Shown: piece by piece, positions 7,198 through 15,406 of the stretch
How positions within the stretch are numbered: the stretch's first letter is position 1
How the letters are laid out: each line of letters opens with the position of its first letter
Source: JADKHR01 sp041917295
GTDB lineage: Bacteria; Elusimicrobiota; Elusimicrobia; FEN-1173
NCBI GenBank assembly: GCA_041917295.1
Contig: JAYRXX010000022.1
Span: 1 to 64,000 of the forward strand
Reading direction: 5' to 3'
DNA: 64,000 nt
Notes under the pieces: generated by a model
The model's database searches: none
Seen by the model: the letters and a program-made list of their open reading frames with translations, nothing else
Told to the model about the DNA's origin: nothing
Translations under genes and position numbers: made by a program

Positions 7198-7974
7198 ATG
7201 ATTCGAGCTCTTTGGACAGCCGCGTCGGGGATGTCGGCCCAGCAGTTAAACGTGGACACCATCGCCAACAACCTTGCCAACGTTAACACCACCGGGTTCA
7301 AACGCCAACGGGTGGATTACCAAGACCTGTTCTACCAAACCCTGCGCGAACCCGGAACCAAAGAAGGCACCCCCAACGGGCTGGAAGTGGGCATGGGAAC
7401 TTACCCGGTGGCCACCCAAAAAATATTTGCTTCCGGCGACCTGGAACGGACCGACACGCCGTTGGATTTGGCCATTGAGGGATCCGGGTTTTTCCAAGTG
7501 GCGCTTTCCGACGGAACCATCGGGTACACCCGGTCGGGCACGTTCCGGCTGGACCAAGACGGCCGACTGGTCACCCCGGACGGCTATGCGATTCAACCCG
7601 AAATCACCATCCCCGCCGACACCCAAGAAATTGTGGTGGGGACCAACGGCTTGGTGTCGGTGCGGACCAGCGGAAGCGCCCTGCCCACCGACGTGGGGAC
7701 CATCGAGCTGGCCTCGTTTTCCAATCCGCCGGGCCTGCGCAGTTTGGGCCACAGCCTGTACGCCGAAACCGCCTCCTCGGGAACACCCGTCACGGGCACC
7801 GGCGGCCTCGACGGCATGGGCCAAATCCGGCAAGGCATGTTGGAAGGGTCCAACGTGCAGGTGGTCGACGAAATGGTCGGCATGATCACCGCCCAACGGG
7901 CCTACGAGCTCAGCTCAAAAGCCATCCAAACCGCCGACGACATGATTCGGATTTCCAACAACCTGCGCGGATGA
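7198..7974 (+). CDS. flgG: FlgG, distal rod protein
   Basis: 258 residues, the standard FlgG length. It forms the distal rod. It starts MIRALWTAASGM, followed by the rod motif NNLANVNTTGFKRQR (about 24-38), the FlgG core with the YQTLREPGT segment typical of FlgG, and the C-terminal helix with AQRAYELSSKAIQTADDM. GAGGAGG precedes ATG 7198. Its stop overlaps the flgA start (ATGA). Confidence 0.96.
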   Translation: MIRALWTAASGMSAQQLNVDTIANNLANVNTTGFKRQRVDYQDLFYQTLREPGTKEGTPNGLEVGMGTYPVATQKIFASGDLERTDTPLDLAIEGSGFFQVALSDGTIGYTRSGTFRLDQDGRLVTPDGYAIQPEITIPADTQEIVVGTNGLVSVRTSGSALPTDVGTIELASFSNPPGLRSLGHSLYAETASSGTPVTGTGGLDGMGQIRQGMLEGSNVQVVDEMVGMITAQRAYELSSKAIQTADDMIRISNNLRG

Positions 7975-8267
7975 AGCCCTTCGGCTTTTTTCTCATGCTG
8001 ATGGTTGGCGTTGTGGGTTCTCCGACTCGAGCGAACCCGACTCAGTCGGCCGATTCTCAGACGGATTTAATCGTTCGCCGGGGCCAATCGGTGGTTCTGG
8101 TCGCGGCCGCCGAAGGCATCCGCCTGTCGGCGCCCGGCCGCGCCCTCAAAGAAGGAAAAAAGGGCGAAACGATTCCCGTGATCAACACCGCCACCCGACG
8201 GCCGTTAAAAGGAATTGTCCGTGAGGGGTGGGTGGAAATTCCGTCGAACGAGGAACCCGCGCCATGA
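7971..8267 (+). CDS. flgA: Short FlgA-like P-ring chaperone
   Basis: 98 residues against about 220 for a usual FlgA. FlgA is a periplasmic chaperone for the P-ring protein FlgI. A signal peptide (about 1-21) is followed by just the C-terminal beta domain (LIVRRGQSVVLVAAAEGIRLSAPGRAL...KGETIPVINTATRR). The N-terminal SAF-like half is missing, with no sign of a frameshift nearby. Overlaps of 4 bases on both sides (flgG, flgH) show that the gene is intact as it stands, so a single-domain FlgA appears to suffice here. Confidence 0.8.
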   Translation: MKPFGFFLMLMVGVVGSPTRANPTQSADSQTDLIVRRGQSVVLVAAAEGIRLSAPGRALKEGKKGETIPVINTATRRPLKGIVREGWVEIPSNEEPAP

Positions 8268-8848
8268 AACGCTTGGTTTTGATCGCGGTCGCCTTCACCG
8301 CCGTGGCCTGCGCCAAAAAAGTGATCGTGAAGGCCCCCCCACCGGCGGAACCGCCCATTCTCATGCTGTACTCGGACCCGCGCGCGTCGAAAGTGGGCGA
8401 TTTGGTCACCGTCCAAATTGTCGAAAATTCCAAGGGGTCCCGGCGCGTCAGCTCCAAAGCGGACAAGGAATCCGATTTGAACGCCGACGTAAAAACCGTC
8501 AACGCCGGCCGAAACGCCACCAACACGTTGGGCCTGAAAGTGACCAACGACAACAAGGCCGAAAGCAGGTTGGAACGCCGCGGCAGTTTGGTGGCGGCGG
8601 TGACCGCCATGGTGATGGAGGTCTTCCCCGACGGGAACCTACGCATCGAAGCCGAACAGGAAATTATTTTGGAGGGCGCGCCTCAAACCATAAAACTCAA
8701 AGGGATCTTGCGCCCCGCCGATATCGGGCCGGGCAACACCGTGGCGTCCACCCGGCTGGCGTCGGCCCGGATTGAATACCGGTCGCGCAAAGAGCCCGGC
8801 ATTCATCGGCGGGGAATTTTATCAACCATTTTTGGGTGGGTGTTTTGA
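8264..8848 (+). CDS. flgH: FlgH, L-ring lipoprotein
   Basis: 194 residues. Outer-membrane lipoprotein forming the L ring. Lipobox near residues 13-16 (AVAC, Cys16 lipidated). The FlgH domain includes LMLYSDPRASKVGDLVTVQIVE and LERRGSLVAAVTAMVMEVFPDGNLRIEAEQ, ending with GRPADIG-type and ARIEYRS segments. ATG 8264 lies in the flgA stop. Its presence is direct evidence for an outer membrane. Confidence 0.94.
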   Translation: MKRLVLIAVAFTAVACAKKVIVKAPPPAEPPILMLYSDPRASKVGDLVTVQIVENSKGSRRVSSKADKESDLNADVKTVNAGRNATNTLGLKVTNDNKAESRLERRGSLVAAVTAMVMEVFPDGNLRIEAEQEIILEGAPQTIKLKGILRPADIGPGNTVASTRLASARIEYRSRKEPGIHRRGILSTIFGWVF

Positions 8849-9852
8849 ACCGCCTGGCGCGCGGGCTCATGGCGGTGTTGTTGGCCGGGACCGCCGTGGT
8901 CCCGCCGGCCGGCGCCGACATGCGGTTGAAAGATTTGGCCCGGGTGGGCGGTTGGCGCGAGCTGGAGTTGGTGGGGTACGGCCTGGTGACCGGATTGCGA
9001 GGAACCGGCGATAAGGCCGGCACAAACCCGTCGGCCCAATCCCTCGCGAACCTGCTAAATCGCTTGGGGTTATCGTTATCACCCCAAGAACTTTCGTCGG
9101 AAAACGTGGCCGCAGTAATCGTAACGGCGCGAGCGTCGGCCTACGCCCGGCCGGGGTCCAGCCTGGACGCGCGAGTGTCGTCGATCGGCAACGCGACCAG
9201 TTTGGAAAACGGCACGCTGTTGTTGACCCCCCTGCGGGCCAACGACGGGCAAGTTTACGCCACCGCCCAGGGCGCTTTGGCGTCGGACATGGAACCCGGG
9301 TCCAAAAAATCGTCCGCGTCCCGCGCCACCACGGTGGTGGTCCCCGGCGGAGTGTTGCTGGAAAAAGCCCTCGCGTCGCCTCCGGCCGGATCGGATGGAA
9401 AGCTGAGCGTCGTTTTGAACACCCCCGACTACGTTACCGCCGAGCGGGCCGCCCAGGCCCTGCGGGACGCGTTTCACACCAAAAGCCGCGCGTTGGACGC
9501 GGGGCAAATTGAAGTGGAAATTCCGGCCGACTTCCGGGAAGACCCCGTGGGATTTGCCGCCCGAGCTGAGCTGGTCACCGTGGGCGCCGACGAACGCCCC
9601 CGGGTTGTCCTCAACGAAACCACCGGCACCGTGGTGGCAGGCCGGGAAGTCAAACTCTCAGCGGTCACTATTTCCCACGCGGGCCTGAAAATTGAGGTGG
9701 GTTCCCCTTCCCCCGCCGGCGGGACGGAAGGCGACGTACCCACGTTGGTTTCTTTACTGAACCGGGTGGGGGCGCGCCCCAAAGATGTGGTCACCATTTT
9801 TAAGATGATTAAACGACTCGGCGCCCTCAAAGCCGATTTGGTGATCATGTGA
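8836..9852 (+). CDS. flgI: FlgI, P-ring protein
   Basis: 338 residues, slightly short of the family norm. Periplasmic ring around the rod at the peptidoglycan. Signal peptide to about residue 27 (PPAGA), then the mature N-terminus MRLKDLARVGGWRELELVGYGLVTGLRGTGD that defines FlgI. GTG 8836 gives the listed start; TTG 8845 (overlapping the flgH stop as TTGA) or ATG 8869 are alternatives that all keep a signal peptide. The C-terminus overlaps the flgJ GTG. Confidence 0.94.
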   Translation: MGVLNRLARGLMAVLLAGTAVVPPAGADMRLKDLARVGGWRELELVGYGLVTGLRGTGDKAGTNPSAQSLANLLNRLGLSLSPQELSSENVAAVIVTARASAYARPGSSLDARVSSIGNATSLENGTLLLTPLRANDGQVYATAQGALASDMEPGSKKSSASRATTVVVPGGVLLEKALASPPAGSDGKLSVVLNTPDYVTAERAAQALRDAFHTKSRALDAGQIEVEIPADFREDPVGFAARAELVTVGADERPRVVLNETTGTVVAGREVKLSAVTISHAGLKIEVGSPSPAGGTEGDVPTLVSLLNRVGARPKDVVTIFKMIKRLGALKADLVIM

Positions 9853-10181
9853 GTCCGATCCCCCCCCTTCATCGGCCTATTACGGGCAGGACGGATGCGC
9901 AACAAAATGACCGTTTAAAGGGCGCTTGCCGGGATTTTGAAGCTCTCTTTTTGCACACTCTGCTTAAGGAAGGCCGGGGCAGTCAAAACGTATCTATTTC
10001 TAAAGGCGATCAGAATGCAAAGGACATTCTTAATGATATGCGCGATGAATCGATCAGCCGGGAAATGGCCCGATCCGGGGGGGTTGGATTGGGCGATGTA
10101 CTTTACCAGGAACTCTCAAAACAGGCTCAAGGTTCCAGTGAAAACGCCGATAAGAGAGGCGTAAGGAGGAACCTCCCATGA
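9849..10181 (+). CDS. flgJ: FlgJ-type rod-binding protein without muramidase domain
   Basis: 110 residues comprising only the rod-binding domain (CRDFEALFLHTLLKEGR, then DILNDMRDESISREMARSGGVGLGDVLYQEL). Gamma-proteobacterial FlgJ carries a C-terminal peptidoglycan hydrolase, but here the frame ends after the rod domain, as in many other phyla, so another hydrolase must open the wall. GTG 9849 overlaps the flgI stop. The 3' end of the gene contains the sigma-28 promoter of flgM. Confidence 0.88.
   Translation: MSPIPPLHRPITGRTDAQQNDRLKGACRDFEALFLHTLLKEGRGSQNVSISKGDQNAKDILNDMRDESISREMARSGGVGLGDVLYQELSKQAQGSSENADKRGVRRNLP
10127..10153 (+). promoter_or_regulatory. Sigma-28 promoter of flgM operon
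   Basis: TCAAGGTT (10127-10134), an 11-base spacer and an exact GCCGATAA (10146-10153) match the TAAAGTTT-N11-GCCGATAA consensus at 14 of 16 positions. It lies inside the end of flgJ; transcription from about 10160 gives an 18-base leader holding the AAGGAGG of flgM. It should drive flgM, flgN, flgK, flgL, fliW, csrA, the hybrid kinase and rpoN as late genes. Confidence 0.85.
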
Positions 10182-10504
10182 TAAATTCCGTAGGAAACAA
10201 AGGCCCGGAAGAGCCCCTCCGGCCTGAATTGTCGGAAGAAGCGGCAGCGGCCAAGAAGGCGGCCTCTGTTCAGGGGAGCAAGGAAAACAAGGAAGCGGAG
10301 TTGGATAAACGCGACCGGGTGGAACTGTCCGCCCTGGCCAAGGACGTTCAATCCATTCGAGACAACGCGGCCAACCAGGACGCGGCCCGGGCCGCCCACG
10401 TGGATGCCTTGCGCAGCAAAATAGAGGAAGGGACATATCAGGTCAATACCATGATGTTGGCCCAGAAAATGTACACCCAAGGCCTTCTCCAGGGGAAAGG
10501 ATGA
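10178..10504 (+). CDS. flgM: FlgM, anti-sigma-28 factor
   Basis: 108 residues. FlgM binds and inhibits the flagellar sigma factor FliA until the hook is complete, then is exported. The C-terminal sigma-binding half is clear: DRVELSALAKDVQSI, then ALRSKIEEGTYQVNTMMLAQKM, which is the family signature. The N-terminal half is Glu/Lys-rich and disordered, as expected for an exported FlgM. AAGGAGG precedes ATG 10178. FliA is encoded at 19.4-20.3 kb. Confidence 0.93.
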   Translation: MINSVGNKGPEEPLRPELSEEAAAAKKAASVQGSKENKEAELDKRDRVELSALAKDVQSIRDNAANQDAARAAHVDALRSKIEEGTYQVNTMMLAQKMYTQGLLQGKG

Positions 10505-11013
10505 CGGCACCGGTCGGAGTTTCCTGTGCTGAGGCATTGCCTCGGCTGGTTTCCTGCTTGGACGAGATCGTCGCCCTGTGCGATGATCTTTGCGCTGTCT
10601 TAAAGCGGGAACGGGACGCTCTGACCAACGGCAAAGACGAGGCGCTGGCCGTCGCGTTGACGGAAAAACGAGACCGTCTGAAGCGGTTGGGGGAAGCCGA
10701 AGACAGACGGCGCCGGGCCTGCCTGGAGGTGTCGGAGGCCCTGGGTTTAGGCCCGGTGGATGCCCCCCTCGCGGAGGTGGCGGTTCGATTGGACGAGGCG
10801 GGACGGGACAGTTTGGTGCAAATAAAAGACCGGCTGTTCCGGTCTATGAAAGAAGTGGGCGCCCTCAACCAGGGCAACGCCCGCTTGATCCGGCGCGCGC
10901 AACATTACAACCGCCACGTGATGAGCCTGTTGTCTGGCGCGGGCCCCGACACTTACGGTCCGGACGGAAGTCATCGACCCCCGCCCGGCGGCGCCTATCG
11001 AGGTAAAGCCTAA
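10501..11013 (+). CDS. flgN: FlgN-like export chaperone for FlgK/FlgL
   Basis: 170 residues, helical, in the invariant position between flgM and flgK. FlgN chaperones bind the C-termini of the hook-associated proteins before export. The pattern CLDEIVALCDDLCAVLKRERDALTNGKDEAL followed by LNQGNARLIRRAQHYNRHVMSLLSG matches the FlgN helix layout (N-x-x-L-I near the C-terminus). The tail (RPPPGGAYRGKA) resembles the Tyr-x-x-x-Gly end of the family. ATG overlaps the flgM stop by 4 bases. Confidence 0.85.
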   Translation: MTAPVGVSCAEALPRLVSCLDEIVALCDDLCAVLKRERDALTNGKDEALAVALTEKRDRLKRLGEAEDRRRRACLEVSEALGLGPVDAPLAEVAVRLDEAGRDSLVQIKDRLFRSMKEVGALNQGNARLIRRAQHYNRHVMSLLSGAGPDTYGPDGSHRPPPGGAYRGKA

Positions 11014-12644
11014 TGTCGCTGCTGGCCAGTTTTGATCTCAGCACCCGGGCCCTGCGGGCGTTTCAGGTGGCGATTCAAACCATTTCCCACAACATTTCGA
11101 ACGTCAACACGCCCGGTTACTCCCGCCAGCGGGTGATTTATTCAACGGAAAACTCCGATTTCGATGGGCGGTTCCACGTGGGCCGCGGCGTGCAGGTGGA
11201 AGGGATTGAACGGTTGCGCAACGAGTTTTTGGAAGGTCAATACCGACGGGAGTTCGGCGGAAAGGGCGAATCGGGCGCGTTGGTTGAATCGTATCAGTTG
11301 GCCGAAGACCTATTAAGCGAACCGGGCGACAAAGGCCTCTACGCTCAAATGACGCGGTTTCGCGACGCCTGGTCCAACCTGGCCAACAACCCCACGGATC
11401 CCGGACAACGGGCTGTGCTCCGAACGGAAGGTCGGGTGTTGACAGAAACGTTCAACCGATTACGGGAAGGGTTCACGGATTTGCGGCTCCAAACCGAAGG
11501 CGAAATCCGAAGCCTGGTGCCCGAAATCAACGCGGCGGCGGAAGAGATTTTTGCCCTCAACACGAAAATTGAAACAGCCACGCTGCTCGGCCAACAACCC
11601 AACGACGCGCTCGACCGCCGGGAAAAACTGGTCGCGGATTTGTCCGAACTTGTCCCTCTTCGGGTCATCAATCGAGACGGCGGCACCATTTCCGTTTATT
11701 TGGGCGGAGCCCCATTGGTGGAGGCCACCGGTCCCAACTCGTTGAAAATTGTCCAAAAAAGCGGCGACATCCTGGGCGTCGGCGAAATTCGATGGACCGA
11801 ATTTGACGAACCCTTAATCGTCGGAAACGGCCGATTGAAAGGGTTGATCGACGCCCGGGACACGGTGTTTCCGGGAATGATGGACGAATTAGATACGTTG
11901 TCCTCCGCCGTGGTGGACCAGGTCAACGCCTTGCACCGGTCCGGCCTGGGGTTGGACGGCACCGTTGAAGTGCGGGGGACCACGGACTTCACCGGCACGC
12001 TGTCAAACAACGCCTCCGCGTCGCTCAACGGCGTGGCGATCGCCTTTGCGGCGGGCGACGACTTGGCCACGATCGTGGCCAAAATCAATTTGGAAGAGGC
12101 GAACACCGGCGTTCACGCCTCGGCCTCGGGCCACCGGCTGTCGCTGACCCCGTCGACCACGGCCACGCCCCAAACCATTCGCGTCACCGCCGACGGCGAC
12201 GGTGTGTTTTATGATCTGGGTATCGTCAACGATTTTTTTAAAGGCGCGCCGGGATCCTGGGCGCTCTCGGACGCCGTGGCCAACGACACCGACGCGATCG
12301 CCGCCTCGGCCACCGGGGCCCCGGGCGACAACGACATCGCTCGGTCCATGGCGGCCCTGTGGAACCAGCGCATCATGGACGGAGGGACGCGGTCGTTTCA
12401 GGAATTCCATCAGGGATTTTTGGCCGATGTGGGGGGCCGCTCGGAAGCGGCCCGGCGGGCCGACGAAAGCCAAGACTTTATTCTTCAACAGGTGGAAAAC
12501 ATGCGCGACTCCGTGTCCGGTGTTTCCACGGAAGAAGAACTGGCCAATTTGATCAAGTTTCAGCGGGCGTTTGAAATGGCCGCGCGGTCTGTGCGGGCGG
12601 CGGACGAAATGTTGCAAACGCTGATTAACATGATTCAAAGGTAG
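11013..12644 (+). CDS. flgK: FlgK, hook-associated protein 1
   Basis: 543 residues, usual size. FlgK joins the hook to the filament. N-terminal helix with the rod/hook motif (SHNISNVNTPGYSRQRV, about 27-43), a FlgK helical domain to about 300, and the C-terminal heptads (FQRAFEMAARSVRAADEMLQTLINMI). Residues about 310-410 carry an inserted beta segment (SASLNGVAIAFAAGDDLATIVAKINLE...) like the flagellin IN motif found in FliD and FlgL-type proteins. It starts on the last base of flgN. Confidence 0.95.
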   Translation: MSLLASFDLSTRALRAFQVAIQTISHNISNVNTPGYSRQRVIYSTENSDFDGRFHVGRGVQVEGIERLRNEFLEGQYRREFGGKGESGALVESYQLAEDLLSEPGDKGLYAQMTRFRDAWSNLANNPTDPGQRAVLRTEGRVLTETFNRLREGFTDLRLQTEGEIRSLVPEINAAAEEIFALNTKIETATLLGQQPNDALDRREKLVADLSELVPLRVINRDGGTISVYLGGAPLVEATGPNSLKIVQKSGDILGVGEIRWTEFDEPLIVGNGRLKGLIDARDTVFPGMMDELDTLSSAVVDQVNALHRSGLGLDGTVEVRGTTDFTGTLSNNASASLNGVAIAFAAGDDLATIVAKINLEEANTGVHASASGHRLSLTPSTTATPQTIRVTADGDGVFYDLGIVNDFFKGAPGSWALSDAVANDTDAIAASATGAPGDNDIARSMAALWNQRIMDGGTRSFQEFHQGFLADVGGRSEAARRADESQDFILQQVENMRDSVSGVSTEEELANLIKFQRAFEMAARSVRAADEMLQTLINMIQR

Positions 12645-12652
12645 GCTCGACT

Positions 12653-13528
12653 ATGAGAATTACCGATCGCGTCATCCAACGCGGCATGGTGGAAGACATA
12701 CACCGCCAGCTGGCTGCGATGAGCCGACTTCAAGAACAGATTGCTTCCGGCAGTCGGGTCAACAACTTATCCGACGATCCCGTGCGGGCGGCCCGATCGG
12801 TCTCGCTCAACGCCGCCCACGCTTCTCTCGAACAACACCGGAACTCGGCCCAGGAAGGATTGTCGTGGATGAACGCGACTCTCGCCTCTTTAGGCACAGC
12901 CAGGCAAACGATTCAGACCGCCCGAACCAACGCCGTTCAGGGATCCACCGATACCCAAACCGACGAAACCCGCGAAGTATTGGCCATCGCCGTTGATCAA
13001 CTGAAGGCCCAACTCTTGGACACCGCCAACGCGAAATGGAACGGATCGTCCCTGTTCGCCGGGAATAAAACCACCACCGCGGCATTTTCCAGCACCGGGG
13101 TATACCAGGGGGACACGGGCATCATGACCCGCGACATCGCCCCCGGTGAAACCAGCGCCATCAATTTGACCGGCCAGGAAGTTTTTGTAAGCGGCGAAAA
13201 CTCGTTCCAGGTGTTGGAGGACCTCAAAACCGCCTTGAGCAACAACGATGGGGCCGCTGTTCGGGCCCTTTTGCCCCGGCTGGACAACGCCCTCAACCAG
13301 TTGTTAAAACTGGAAGCCGAACTGGGAAGCGAATCCAAACGCGTTGAAACCACACTCGGCAGACTCGACGAACTGGAAGTCAATTTGATGGATCGAATCT
13401 CGGCCAACGACGACACCGACATGCCCCGAGCTTTGGTGGATCTGCAAAACGCCAACACCCTTTACGAAGCCTCTCTCAAAGCGTCCTCCGCTCTGTTCAA
13501 GACAACCTTGCTGGACTTCTTGCAATGA
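12653..13528 (+). CDS. flgL: FlgL, hook-associated protein 3
   Basis: 291 residues. Second junction protein between hook and filament. The flagellin-like N-terminus (MRITDRVIQRGMVEDIHRQLAAMSRLQEQIASGSRVNNLSDDPV) and C-terminus (ALVDLQNANTLYEASLKASSALFKTTLLDFL) are complete. The central domain (about 110-180) is short. It overlaps fliW by 4 bases. No flagellin gene follows, so the filament protein is encoded elsewhere. Confidence 0.94.
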   Translation: MRITDRVIQRGMVEDIHRQLAAMSRLQEQIASGSRVNNLSDDPVRAARSVSLNAAHASLEQHRNSAQEGLSWMNATLASLGTARQTIQTARTNAVQGSTDTQTDETREVLAIAVDQLKAQLLDTANAKWNGSSLFAGNKTTTAAFSSTGVYQGDTGIMTRDIAPGETSAINLTGQEVFVSGENSFQVLEDLKTALSNNDGAAVRALLPRLDNALNQLLKLEAELGSESKRVETTLGRLDELEVNLMDRISANDDTDMPRALVDLQNANTLYEASLKASSALFKTTLLDFLQ

Positions 13529-13965
13529 CAGGGCCCAACGCTCCCGTCCGCACCCACACGTTAACCACCACCCGGTTCGGGTGCCTGACCATCGAGGACA
13601 ATTTGGTTTTTTCGTTTCCAAACGGCCTGGTGGGATTTACAGGGCCCCGCCGATTCGCCTTGATCCCTCACAGTCCGGATAGCCCCTTTTTGTGGCTCCA
13701 AGACATGAACGACGGGTCTCTGGCGTTTCCGGTGACCGCCTTGGACGTGCCCGAGGAGGCCGAGGCCGGCCTGCTAAACCGCGACGAGCGGGCCGATCTG
13801 GAACTGGAAAAAGACGATCGGCCTCGTCTTCTGGGAATCGTTTCGATTCACGCCGGCCAAATCCGTTTAAACCGATTGGGCCCCATCGTGCTCAACATCC
13901 GCGCCCGCAAGGGACGACAATTGGTGTTGGACCTGCCCTTGCCCCTGGGCGAACAGGTTCCCTGA
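13525..13965 (+). CDS. fliW: FliW, flagellar assembly factor / CsrA antagonist
   Basis: 146 residues. FliW binds flagellin or CsrA and so couples flagellin levels to its translation. Conserved stretches are visible: FSFPNGLVGFTGPRRFALIPH, PFLWLQDMNDGSLAFPV and IRLNRLGPIVLNIRARKGRQLVL. It lies directly upstream of csrA with a 4-base gap, the standard fliW-csrA arrangement, so a flagellin-FliW-CsrA feedback loop is expected even though flagellin is not in the window. Confidence 0.94.
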   Translation: MTGPNAPVRTHTLTTTRFGCLTIEDNLVFSFPNGLVGFTGPRRFALIPHSPDSPFLWLQDMNDGSLAFPVTALDVPEEAEAGLLNRDERADLELEKDDRPRLLGIVSIHAGQIRLNRLGPIVLNIRARKGRQLVLDLPLPLGEQVP

Positions 13966-13969
13966 TCCG

Positions 13970-14194
13970 ATGCTCCTGCTGACCCGGAAACTGGAGGAAA
14001 GCCTTTTGATCGGGAACAACGTGGAGGTGAAAGTGTTGGCGATCCAGCGCGGACACGTCACCTTGGGCATCAGCGCGCCGGCGCGGGTGCCGGTCCATCG
14101 CCGGGAAGTGTATGACGCGATCCACGCCATCAACCGCGCGGCCAGCGCCTTTCTCCCCAGCGACCTCGACAAAGCCCACCCCCGAAAACCCTGA
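13970..14194 (+). CDS. csrA: CsrA, translational regulator
   Basis: 74 residues. RNA-binding dimer that blocks ribosome access at GGA-containing leaders. It starts MLLLTRKLEESLLIGNNVEVKVLAIQ and continues HVTLGISAPARVPVHRREVYDAI, the complete CsrA core with the Arg of the RNA-binding helix-flank. A C-terminal extension of about 20 residues resembles those of FliW-dependent CsrA proteins, where the extension forms part of the FliW-binding site. Target leaders were not identified in the window. Confidence 0.95.
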   Translation: MLLLTRKLEESLLIGNNVEVKVLAIQRGHVTLGISAPARVPVHRREVYDAIHAINRAASAFLPSDLDKAHPRKP

Positions 14195-14245
14195 ATTCTG
14201 GGCCGCGTCAGACCCGATCAGAAAAAAGTATGATCGATCTCGTCC

Positions 14246-15406
14246 ATGACCCCACAAACGCCTTTTGACGCCGTTCCCGCCCGCGACCGCATGGGGCTTC
14301 CGTTGCGATCGTTGACCGCCGACGTGGCCCACGAACTGTCTAACCAGTTGGGGTGCTTGGTTCTTCTTCCAGACTTGATGCTCAACAGCCTGTCACCCGA
14401 CAGTCCCCTGGCCAAAGACCTGATCCAAATCCGCCGCGCGGCCCATCGCATTGACGAATTGGCCACCCATTTGGCTTTGTTGTCCCAAGACACCAACGAG
14501 CGGGAAATTGTTAATCTCAACCGCGCCGCCCAACACGCCCTGGACGACGAATCCTTGACCGCCCTTCTCAAAGACGCCGGGGGCGCCGTGATGTCTCGAT
14601 GGAACGAACAGGTCTGCCCCGTGTTGGGATCCACCGATTGGGTGGCCCTGATGGCCGGCGTTTTGGTGCGCAACGCCTTGGACGCCAAACCCGGCGGATG
14701 CGCCACGTTGTCCACCGAATTGCGCACGTTGCCCGAGATTATCGACGGCTGGGAACCCATTCCCGCCGGGGTCTACGCCGTTCTCACCGCGTCCGACGAC
14801 GGCCCACCGTTGTCGGCCCTTCAAAAAGAGAAATTGTTCGAACCCTATTTCACCCACAGCCTGGGCCGGAAATCCACGTCGGGGCTCGGGTTGGCGGTCG
14901 TGCGGCAATTGGCCCGTCGAATGGGCGCGTTCATTCATGTGCGATCGGTTGAAACCGGCAACCGGGTGGACATTTATTTTCCCGCCGCGGGAACCGCGCG
15001 TCCGGCGGCAGCGGCGGCCCCCGCCACCCGGGATCGGGTGTTGGTGGTCGACGACCGGGAAGAACAACGCACGGTGATTTCCCGCCTGTTGCGGCGTTAC
15101 GGATATCACACGGCCTCCGTGAGCGGCGGGGCGGAAACCTTGGCCTATCTCGAAACCAACGGCGCGGATTTGGTGGTCATGGACATTTCTCTTCGCCGCG
15201 ACCGGGAAGGATTGGACCTTCACCGGGACATCCGGGCCCGTTGGCCGGACATCAAAATTCTGCTCATGAGCGGCCATCCAAGGGAAAATTACGCGGACGT
15301 ACTGGGCCGGGCGGGGGACTGTCCGTTCCTCAAAAAGCCGTTCCGGGCCGAAGAGCTGTTCGCGGCGGTGGACGCCCTGGTCCCGGCGCCCCTGCGTCCG
15401 GAATGA
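14246..15406 (+). CDS. Cytoplasmic histidine kinase with C-terminal receiver domain
   Basis: 386 residues. HisKA-like region with His29 in VAHELSNQLG, an ATPase domain (VRNALDAKPGG N box, ASDDGPPL G1, EPYFTH F box, TSGLGLAVVRQLARR G2) and a receiver domain from about residue 265 (VLVVDDREEQ, acceptor Asp in VVMDISL, MSGHP, LKKPF). No sensor domain and no membrane segment. No Shine-Dalgarno is evident before ATG 14246. It overlaps the rpoN-like gene by 4 bases (ATGA), so it is co-expressed with the sigma factor; a role in flagellar timing is an inference. Confidence 0.85.
   Translation: MTPQTPFDAVPARDRMGLPLRSLTADVAHELSNQLGCLVLLPDLMLNSLSPDSPLAKDLIQIRRAAHRIDELATHLALLSQDTNEREIVNLNRAAQHALDDESLTALLKDAGGAVMSRWNEQVCPVLGSTDWVALMAGVLVRNALDAKPGGCATLSTELRTLPEIIDGWEPIPAGVYAVLTASDDGPPLSALQKEKLFEPYFTHSLGRKSTSGLGLAVVRQLARRMGAFIHVRSVETGNRVDIYFPAAGTARPAAAAAPATRDRVLVVDDREEQRTVISRLLRRYGYHTASVSGGAETLAYLETNGADLVVMDISLRRDREGLDLHRDIRARWPDIKILLMSGHPRENYADVLGRAGDCPFLKKPFRAEELFAAVDALVPAPLRPE

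Noticed and set aside
8717..8724. GCCGATAT resembling a sigma-28 -10 box inside flgH
   Set aside because: The -35 spacing is wrong, and the bases encode a conserved L-R-P-A-D-I-G stretch of FlgH, so a coding explanation is enough.
15241..15402. Upstream in-frame extension of the rpoN-like gene
   Set aside because: It lies wholly inside the receiver domain codons of the kinase gene, and ATG 15403 overlaps that gene's stop in the usual ATGA manner.
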